Positions 56,461 to 64,000 of a DNA stretch of 64,000 nucleotides are shown here, in pieces. Source of the DNA: Ornithodoros turicata (Eukaryota; Arthropoda; Arachnida; Ixodida; Argasidae); contig NC_088203.1 of assembly GCF_037126465.1 (NCBI RefSeq), positions 101,370,668 through 101,434,667 on the forward strand, in the 5' to 3' direction. Each line of letters opens with the position of its first letter. Within the stretch, counting starts at the first letter, position 1. Under the pieces are notes generated by a model, which did not search any database, had not been told where the DNA came from, and saw only the letters and a program-made list of their open reading frames with translations. The position numbers and the translations under genes are program-made.

Positions 56461-57095
56461 ATTATGTGTAGTGTGTCTTCGGTGGGACAAAAAGCGTGGG
56501 CACACGTGGGACAGTCTGTGGAGGCCGATGGTCTGTAGCGATTCACAACACTGTTGGTTAGTAGCACACCCAGGCGAGTTCGGTGGAGGACTGTCTGTAA
56601 GCTTCGTGGTACGTTCCGTGGAGGCGTGAAGGCTAGGTCTGCGTCTATGAAGGTTAAGTAGTCTGACGAACGAAGATAGGATTTCCACAGTTTGACTGAT
56701 AATAATGCAGTGCCCAAAGTACTCTACAGAACGATCAAGGCTTGAAAGCACGCTCGCTAAACTGGATGATCGACCTCTCTCTTTCGTGAAGATCATTGGA
56801 CCCTGGCAAAATGAAACGGATCAGACGGCCGCATTAACAGCATTCTGCAACTATTTAAAATACTCCCGTATTAACACCCGTTACTAACACTTATGTATAT
56901 TAAATCACAACAGTACCGGGATGCACCTCGCATCCCAAGTCATGTATATATTAATGTGTGTGTGTGTTGTCGCATGTGTCTTCTGTTCTGTATGTATATT
57001 TTATTCATGCGTTATTGAAACGATTTCAAGAAATAGAGCAGCAGACCCCTCATGGGTGTCACTCAGCTCCAATGTTTGTAAATAAACAGGTATTC
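56461..57095 (+). pseudogene. LINE fragment with 5' inversion (twin-primed), family L-1
   Basis: The part 56461-56704 codes on the minus strand (SVKLWKSYLRSSDYLTFIDA ... CPTCAHAFCPTEDTLHII). The part from 56705 codes on the plus strand (QCPKYSTERSRLESTLAKLD ... FCNYLKYSRINTRY, stop 56885-56887). Put in protein order they are continuous: the inverted piece ends exactly where the sense piece begins. ATAATAATG stands at the joint. The 3' end has AATAAA and a (CT)n tail at 57097-57116. Confidence 0.75.
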
Positions 57096-57136
57096 TCTCT
57101 CTCTCTCTCTCTCTCAGGAGAGCTCAAGTAAGAAAC

Positions 57137-57385
57137 GGGTGCTAACGTGGCTCAGAGGTTAGCGTGCTGGCCATCTCACGTCGAGACTGGGATGTACCAG
57201 GGTTCGAATCCAGGTACCGGCTGTGCTGTCTGGGGTTTTCCCTGAGTTTTTCCTCGGACGCTTTCAGACATATATGTCGGCACAGTTCCTTTAGAAGTAT
57301 GCCCAGGGCGTTAGTCACTGACGTTGCCCACCTCTGTGAGGCCGACAATGACGAGCCACCAACAACGTTTGATCGGATATTTTGT
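57137..57385 (+). mobile_element. SINE, variant family, full length
   Basis: A-box GTGGCTCAGAGGTTAGCG and B-box GGGTTCGAATCC, ACCGGCTGTGCTGTCT junction, then GTCGGCACAGTTCC and the GTGAGGCCGACAATG tail seen at 42690. Confidence 0.8.
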
Positions 57386-57500
57386 TCATCCCCCAGTATA
57401 CGCATGCCCTCTGCAGTTTGCTGCTAGGGTGTCGCTCGAAGGCTGTTTCCTTTTCTTTTTTCTTTCAGACAATACTTACTTACTTACTTTGTCCCAATCT

Positions 57501-57627
57501 GTACAATCGGTGCCGAAGAGGCTTATGGTCAATGACGGGGCGCGGGCGGAGGATGCTTGAAAATGGTGGGGCCAAGCCTGCTCTGAACTGGCGGCTCAGT
57601 GCGCCAACGGGGAGAGGGAAAGAAAAG
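57501..57627 (+). repeat. Dispersed repeat, copy 1 (GGTGCCGAAGA...GGCTCAGTGCGCC)
   Basis: TACAATCGGTGCCGAAGA, GAGGATG.TTGA, AAGCC.GCTCT.AACTGGCGGCTC and GTGCGCCAA are shared in order with 59606-59718. Family unknown. Confidence 0.6.
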
Positions 57628-57694
57628 GGGGAAATAGGGAGGAAAAAGAGAGGATGGTGCTATACACTCTAAGAAAAAAGGGTATGAAAAGGTG

Positions 57695-57828
57695 CACTCT
57701 TAAAAATGAACTTCACCGCATAGCACGCTCCTAGCCAACCATCATCTCGAATGATATCGTACGCCACCCGTTTTCAACAAATCAGGGCAGATAACGATAT
57801 CATTTGAGATTATGGTTGGCTAGGAGTG
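57695..57828. mobile_element. Palindromic MITE family A, copy 6, internally deleted
   Basis: CACTCTTAAA left end. The left arm jumps from GATATCGTA to CGCCACCCG, losing the centre. The right arm ends GGAGTG. Preceded at 57665 by CACTCTAAGAAAAAAGGGT, another MITE end. Confidence 0.75.
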
Positions 57829-57997
57829 TACTAGCCAGTGTGAACCGTCCGATAAAGGGTTGGTTCGGACATATAGCAGCGCGCTAATATAGCGCTATAA
57901 TATAGTGGAAGTTCGGTGGTCGTATCCGGTGTCTCCCATCATGGCGCCTCCGTAGTTCGACATCAGCAGCGTATGATGCAGGACTGATGTGGCTAAC

Positions 57998-58095
57998 CGA
58001 CCTCGGTAGCTCAGTCGGTAACGCGTTGGCGTGAGCTCCAGGTCGGGGGTTCGATCCCGCGGCCGAGGACGGTAGCAATGTGGAGGAGGTAAACA
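57998..58095 (+). repeat. tRNA-like head of another SINE family
   Basis: A-box TAGCTCAGTCGGTAACGCG, B-box GGGTTCGATCCC and paired ends CCTCGG/CCGAGG, followed by GACGGTAGCAATGTGGAGG as at 22190. It could pass for a tRNA, but the 3' continuation shared with other loci marks it as a SINE head. Confidence 0.6.
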
Positions 58096-58609
58096 TTGCA
58101 CCTTATCTCGGAGGTACCTATTATTGCTGATGTGACTGATTAGATGAGTATTGAAAACGAATTTCAATAAGATCAAAGGTCTATATTGTCTTAAAGCAGG
58201 AACTTATGGAAGTAGCCCCCCCCCCCCCTTTGCACAGATAAAAATATATTTAAAAGGACTGACCTATGAAAAGATCTCCCCGGAACAGCACCGCGAGCGG
58301 TACTGCTCCGACGACTTTGTATCGCCAACTGTAGGATGCGACAAGCGTTAGCTTGCCCACATCACGGTTGGACTCATTTGTGTGTTGGCATCGAGGCGGA
58401 AGACCAGTCACAGACCTTGGACTGAAAAGGTTTTATTCACAGTGATTACTTAAGTGTCACACATAAAAATCAATCGCCGACTATATACACGAGGGTGGCA
58501 TGCCTATGCCTTCAAAACGACCTTTCCCCTTGTGTTCCGTTCCCTTTCTCGGTGCACGTTTGCAAGCACTGAAGTTATGCCATTCTTGCTAGAAAGTTGT
58601 TAACAGTTT

Positions 58610-59408
58610 CACCCGGGAGTTAGCAACCTCGACTATGTTGACACAAGTCCACGCAGACGAAAATGCTGTCTCACCCGTCATCAGCAACTGTCTTTCGAGG
58701 AACTGTTTCACCTCACTTTCAACACAGTCGACCAACATCATCACGGAGCACCACTGCCTTCCAAAGAGCTTGTTCTGCAATGGCTGTGAACAGAACCCGA
58801 AACTTGCCTTCTGTTGCACCGTACGATCTTGTCTGGAGCCCAGCAGGGAGCCGCAAGCGATATTTTCGAGATAGTATTGACCATACTCTGCGGGCCACAG
58901 GGCATTCACGGAAAACATGCACTGCGGATTCTTCTTTTCGGCATCGCACGCAGGTGGATGTTCGAGAGACTCCCGAACGGCTCAGCCGATCCCGCGTTGG
59001 TAGTGCATCCCAGGCAGTGCGCCATCGCAGATCTTGAACAGAACTTGGTAGCCATAGCGGCGCGACGGCGCCCCAGCGGTATCCGAGACGGGGTTCGTCT
59101 TGAATGTGGGCCATAACAAGCATCTCTGATATTTTTGTTGGAGGCGTTTCTTTGGCATCGACGCCTTCTAGTCCTTGTATTGTGGAGTAGTGACCGAGGA
59201 TAACGGCGTAATGAGCAGCCAGAGTTTCCGCCTTAGAAGACATGTTCAATGAAGACCGAGGTAAGACAGCTCTGTCGAGGGGCCCCATCCAGTATGCCAT
59301 TAGTCTTCCAGCCGGATGATCAGGTGCATCTGCTATACGCAACACCTGTCGCAGTGCTAGGGTTTTAGCCACTGTACCTATTTCGGGTAAATCCCATCCA
59401 CCCCGCAA
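58610..59408 (-). pseudogene. LINE ORF2 C-terminal region (family L-3)
   Basis: 229-codon open frame ending with DLRWRTAWDALPTRDRLSRS, SRTSTCVRCRKEESAVHVFRECP and FRVLFTAIAEQALWKAV. The C-x2-C...H-x4-C pattern is the zinc-like motif after RT. The preceding part (GRLMAYWMGPLDRAVLP) belongs to the same region. A third LINE family, distinct from L-1 and L-2. Confidence 0.7.
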
Positions 59409-59605
59409 AGTTGGACAATGAAGATATTGGCGTGCGACGTAATGTGTCTTACCACTCCAGAAGAATTTGATGGCTACAGACTCATTGATGACTACAGACT
59501 CACGGCTACAGATAATGTTTATTATTAATTATCGTACAAGGAGCACTAAAAATGTGTTAACTGACCCCAGAGGAATGTCGGCGTTTGATTCTGATGGTGC
59601 GCAGG

Positions 59606-59718
59606 TACAATCGGTGCCGAAGACGTTCAGCACGGGGATGAGAGGATGTTTGAGAAAGGCGCAGTCAAGCCCGCTCTCAACTGGCGGCTCGGTGCGCCAA
59701 GGGAGAGGGGGAAAGAGA
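59606..59718 (+). repeat. Dispersed repeat, copy 2
   Basis: See 57501-57627. Here the unit is followed by GGGAGAGGGGGAAAGAGATG. Confidence 0.6.
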
Positions 59719-59756
59719 TGACGGTGGTACAGGGACGGAGAATTGTGCAGTCCTTC

Positions 59757-59796
59757 TTGTATGTATGTATGTATGTATGTATGTATGTATGTATGC
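59757..59796 (+). repeat. (TATG)n microsatellite
   Basis: Ten TATG units. Confidence 0.95.
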
Positions 59797-60879
59797 CTTA
59801 TTCCATACAGAAAGTGAGGGTCAGGTGCTAAAGGGAAAGCAGACAGAAAGCAGGGGTAGATTGCGTCCCGTAATAGACGACATCAGAAAATGTAGCGCCG
59901 CTTTAAACTGTGAGAGCTTACTGATACGAAAGAAACGGGTGGCATCCAAACTGTTTCGATTCCTCCCCTACCGGTCCATTGTCCACGACGTGTCAAGGTC
60001 AGCGAAAGCAAAACGTGAACGATCATTTCCTTACCTTCTTTTTATTTCCCTCTATTTTGCATTTTATTTCCCTTATTTCCATTTATTTCCCTTCTTCTCA
60101 GCACGATACTCTATAGACCTCTACCCGAGAAACGTCATCATGACGTTGGTAGACAGACTGAAACCGAAACAAATCGGAAGGGGAGGGCTTCTTCCACTTA
60201 TGAGCACTTGTTCGCTGCCTCCTATTTTGAAAGAAAAGTAGGACCGAAGGTCGCATCCCTTTCATGGACCATCGTTGTTCGCCCCTAGCTTCCAGTGTAG
60301 TACAACTCTACCAAATTGGTGGCACTGTAGAATACTATGACGTCATTTGTTCACAAACAGGGAGAGGCCTATCTACGTGACTGCCGTTCAATTTTCAGTT
60401 TTCTTTTTTTTTTCTTTTTTCTATATTCTCGTTTCTAGCGTCTAGCAGCTCGCTATAGTGGTACTCTACCGCGTGCAATCTCCCTGTCTTGTGTCCAGTG
60501 GGAGGCTAAAAGAAAGACTGGGTGAGAGAATAACAGGGCAAAGGCAAAGGATGGTTCATTCATATACACCGTCACAAGCGCTTCTGACCGTGTACGAATT
60601 ATTTGGTCCTGAAGAAGGCGGAGCGTCCACCGCAGTTTTGACATGTTATGTATAAATATCGTATCAATTCTTTAATCAGTCTGTTTATTTTTTACTTTTC
60701 CTATCCTTACTGTCAGCGGCTCATGTAATATTGCGACAGTCATGTTGGTCCGTCCGTAACAGTTGTGGAGAGAGGAAGAGAAAGGCATCACAGTGGCAAC
60801 CGTCGTGGCGGCGGTGGTGGTGGAGGCGTGCTATTTCCGAGCGATCTGCCTGCATGCCTGGTGGCATGTTGCTCGGGGG
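59797..60879. other. No gene recognised
   Basis: Unique sequence with TTTATTTCCC repeats at 60044-60092. No supported frame. Confidence 0.45.
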
Positions 60880-61025
60880 ATCGTGCGTCCTGGGTCGACT
60901 TCACAGAGAACTCTACCGACATTTGTCTTAGAGTTTTTGAGAAAAATTCAGGGAAAACAGCACGGCCGGCGCCCGGATTCCAAACCGGGGCCACCCTCTC
61001 TGTCTCCCTCTTTCAGCTACCACGT
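60880..61025 (-). mobile_element. tRNA-derived SINE, reverse, partial
   Basis: On the minus strand a degraded B-box (GGTTTGGAATCCGGGC), GGCCGTGCTGTTTTCCC, AATGTCGGTAGAG and GTCGACCCAGGACGC. The tail is missing. Confidence 0.65.
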
Positions 61026-61276
61026 TTAACCGCGTTTGGCGGAATGCCCAAAGATGCAGCCAATGAACACCGCACCCTTAGAAATGAGGTGGCGGCGGTG
61101 GTGGTGGTGGTGACGAACCGGCTTGCCGTTGTTGGCATCACATATGTGGGCTGCGTCACGACTGTAGCCTGGATGAGATGATATGGTGTGATAACAGATG
61201 AAGGAATGATGACGGCCGAAATTTAAGATTTAGGGCTGTCACTGCAAAGTTGCCGAGAAGTCCGAGCGGTACTTAC

Positions 61277-61510
61277 CTTAGAAATGAACTTCACCACATA
61301 GCACGCTCCTGGCCAACCATCATCCCGAATGACAACGTTCTCGCCCCTGATTTGTTGAATACGGGAGGCGGAGCCTATTCTGTGCCGTGCATAATGAGCA
61401 CAAAATAGGCTCCGCCTCCTGTTTTCAACAAATCAGGGGCGAGAACGTTGTCATTCGGGATGATGGTTGGCCAGGAGCGTGCTATGTGGTGAAGTTCATT
61501 TTTAAGAGTG
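61277..61510. mobile_element. Palindromic MITE family A, copy 7
   Basis: Subtype 1 arms (AACGTTCTCGCCCC, GGCGGAGCC). The left terminus is eroded (CTTAGAAATGAAC), the right is intact. Confidence 0.8.
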
Positions 61511-62214
61511 CACGTAAAATTCCATTCCTGTCCATGTTCTTTAAAATTTACTCGAATACGAGTCGAAATATACGGAATCTTATACCGCCGCGAACGCCAA
61601 TTCAAAGCCCATTTCTGCGAGTAGGGTTTGCCGTTCGACCTTAATCTTTCCATCACGCTAATAGAGACATCGACCAAGGCAAGTACCGACAGGCTACACA
61701 AAACGGTCGTTTACAGCGAACGGCATTGACCAGATGACTCTGCGTTATTTTTGCGAGATTTACTACTCATCCGACCGTGAGGGCTCCATCCGTCTCGCGC
61801 GCACAATCGTTATTAAAAGGTCCTCTATCTGAGGAACGTGCACGTTGCACCCTTCTGTGTGATTGTCCGACGCGTCCTGCCGGTGCATGACGCAAAGAGA
61901 GGCTGCATGAAAATATAAAGACGTGACCTCGTGGTCAATCGTAGTGCCCTTCACCTGGCGGTGGGTTCCCGTGGGTCCTTATCGCGGACGTGCTTCACTG
62001 TGCAGCGGGGGGTGACCGCCGCTGGCTATTACTGTAGCGGTTGCGCTGCAGTGTTGCAGTGTGTTGCGAGGCTTACGTGTGTTCTTGACGGAGTTGTTTT
62101 ACTACGTCAGGTTTACGTTATTTCACGCTATGTAAGTTGTTATTTTGGGTTACCATAAGCCTCTTTCGTACCAGTACTTTTCTTTTTCGTTTTCAAAGGG
62201 TTCATGCGTGTGTG
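61511..62214. other. No gene recognised
   Basis: Short frames only. Confidence 0.4.
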
Positions 62215-62738
62215 CACTCTTAAAAAAAATGAGAAAAGGGTGTACTTTAACTCCTTTCCTTGCCACATATGTATATCACTCCCTTTTTGGAGAGTACACT
62301 CTTAAAAATGAACTTCACCACATAGCACGCTCCTAGCCAAACATCATCTCAAATGATATCGTTATCTCCCTTGATTTGTTGAAAACGGGGGGCGTACGCC
62401 TTTTCTGTGACGCTTATGCTGTTCATAATTGTCACAAAAAAGGCGCACGCCCCCCGTTTTCAGCAAATCAGGGCAGATAACGATATCATTTGAGATGATG
62501 GTTGGCTAGGAGCGTGCTATGCGGTGAAGTTCATTTTTAAGAGTGTACGTTTAGTCTCAAAAAGGAGTCCCCTCACTGCCTTCAGACTCTTCAGAGAGTA
62601 ATATTACTCTCCAGTATAGGGAGTTAAAGGGTCTGAAGGGAGTGAGGAGACTCCTTTTTTAGAGTAAACGTACTCTCCAAAAAGGGAGTGATATGTGGAA
62701 AGGAAAGGAGTTAAAGTACACCCATTTTTTTAAGAGTG
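62215..62738. mobile_element. Palindromic MITE family D, holding a family A copy
   Basis: Left CACTCTTAAAAAAAATGAG...AAGGGTGTACTTTAACTCC and right complement ending TTAAGAGTG. Inner arms with GGAGTCCCCTCACTGCC and GAAGGGAGTGAGGAGACTCC. Family A inserted at a TA (62295-62296) in the left arm. Confidence 0.75.
62297..62545. mobile_element. Palindromic MITE family A, copy 8 (subtype 2), nested
   Basis: 249 bases, intact CACTCTTAAA ends, TA flanks at 62295-62296 and 62546-62547. Younger than the family D copy around it. Confidence 0.85.
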
Positions 62739-63298
62739 TGTGGTGAGAGCGTACATAAAAAATAAGGTTTAGCTTGTCTGTGTGATTATGGTCAAGTGCC
62801 AGAGACTCATAAGCCTACAGCCAACTTCTTTCTTTTAGCAAAGGTAGTCAACCAAGGTTACGTTCGCGACCACAGGAGTCACAACGTACCGTCATGTCCA
62901 CCAGCATGAGGCGGCGACCCTTACGAGGATCACCATTTGAGTTTCAGTCTGGGGCACCCGAACACCCTACATACATAGTCGCAGTCACATTGAGAGTTTT
63001 TGGTGAACCGTAAACGTTTTGCGTACACTATAAGATGTAGCGTTGTCACAAGGACGCGTTGCGAGAATACGCTGTTTTTCGGGACTCGAGCATCATTTCG
63101 ACTTGTTTGAAGATAAACGTGGCAGCGTCTTGTCCCATCCTAGAACTGGGAATACAAATACAAAGGACAAACGTAACAGCAGCAGGCACAAAAACGGCTC
63201 GACGCGGGCGACGGCGCGAACTACATAATAAGATGAAATATTACTAACATAAATTCATACATCTCGTTTAGTGTTGTGTTGTCAGTTATTACAAGTCG
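62739..63298. other. No gene recognised
   Basis: Unique sequence. Two overlapping plus frames near 63050-63247 are short and featureless. Confidence 0.4.
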
Positions 63299-63537
63299 CA
63301 CTCTAAAAACATAACTTCACCGCATAGTACGCTTTGCACCAACCATTGCCACAAATGATAGCGCTTCTGATTCGAAAGGGAAAGCGGGGCGTACGCCTTT
63401 TTGTGTCAATTTGGATATATGATAGCTGACACAAAAAGGCGTACGCCTCCCTGTCTCTTCGAATCAGAAGCGATAACCCTATCATTCGTGCCAATGGTTG
63501 GCGCACAGCGTGCTATGCGGTAAAGTTCTGTTTTTAG
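63299..63537. mobile_element. Palindromic MITE family B, copy 3
   Basis: CACTCTAAAAACATAAC left end. The arms pair through CAACCATTGCCAC and GGCGTACGCC. The last bases of the right end are changed (TTTTTAGACA). Confidence 0.78.
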
Positions 63538-64000
63538 ACAGGTCTTGCTCATCGACCCATCTAGCACTTTGCTCTCCCCGATGAACTCATGCACCCACTT
63601 CTGTGTGGCCAACAACGGCGAGTCGATCCTGCCATTACATCCCCCCCCCCCCGTGTTTTTAGTGTGATTGTGACACTGCGACAGGTGACCGCTTGGTGAC
63701 TCTTTGCGGTGGAAAGAGCTGGCGAACAGGAGCCCGGTACACTGAAATGCTGATCCGCTGACGTTGAATGCGAGGCATATTATCGTAGCACGATGCATTC
63801 CGATAGTAAAACCATGTACATTACAAGAACGATGGCGTACGATTAACTAAAACTCCGTATTCTCTCACTATTCACGTGCAGGGAATAATAATTGGGAGTA
63901 GAATTTACAATATATAGGTGCAGGGAACATGGTGATTGAATGATTAATTCTCAGCATTGATATTCTCATGAGTGAGCAGAACTACATTATATGTAGTTAT
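63538..64000. other. No gene recognised
   Basis: A C run (63640-63652) with CGTGTTTTTAG after it lacks the core of the C-tailed family. No gene is seen. Confidence 0.4.

Noticed and set aside
57998..58075. Possible functional tRNA gene
   Set aside because: A- and B-boxes and a paired end are present, but the anticodon arm is poor and the 3' continuation matches SINE remnants elsewhere.
63640..63652. C run as another C-tailed retroposon
   Set aside because: The core and AATAAATATAT are missing on both strands.

Overview
The window looks like intergenic and genic DNA of an arachnid, most likely an ixodid tick. This rests on (a) four secreted proteins rich in Gly, Tyr and Ala, of the shematrin-like/cuticle type known from ticks, (b) many copies of a tRNA-derived SINE with the body and tail text familiar from ixodid genomes, and (c) dense palindromic MITEs and LTR elements. 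The species cannot be fixed from the sequence alone. No rRNA, functional tRNA, CRISPR or prokaryotic gene organisation is visible.

Layout. 1-10241: one Ty3/gypsy LTR retrotransposon on the minus strand. Its coding order is gag, protease, integrase, then reverse transcriptase and RNase H. It is cut by a 3.6-kb foldback-type DNA transposon (1161-4786) and two copies of a short C-tailed retroposon. 10242-18428: LINE, SINE and MITE debris. 18429-52155: a loose cluster of four paralogous minus-strand genes (18.4-22.7, 30.3-31.4, 43.5-44.9 and 51.0-52.0 kb) for small secreted structural proteins. Each has a 9-nt coding first exon (Met-Asn-Ala or Met-Asn-Thr), one intron and a single large second exon. 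Between genes 2 and 3 lies a second LTR element (33474-37212) with LTRs that look identical and a large internal deletion, followed by rotted gag and integrase pieces of another gypsy element. 52156-64000: LINE fragments (one with a 5' inversion), SINEs, MITEs and a five-layer nest of insertions, with no host gene that I can support.

The four structural genes share a TATA box, an arthropod-type initiator, an upstream block about 90-150 bases above the start of transcription, and a palindromic AATAAATTATT polyadenylation region. They therefore probably arose by tandem duplication and are probably co-expressed. The proteins would be exported and built into an extracellular matrix such as cuticle. 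The rest of the window is mobile DNA in several age layers: autonomous-type LTR elements and LINEs, non-autonomous SINEs using LINE machinery, and several MITE families with related ends (CACTCT then A/T-rich, TA target sites) that probably share one transposase.

Most worth a second look: the integrase-before-RT element; the C-tailed retroposon family; hammerhead-like motifs in Penelope-like inverted insertions; the foldback transposon with seven-unit ends and an 8-bp target duplication; and the micro-exon architecture of the structural gene cluster.
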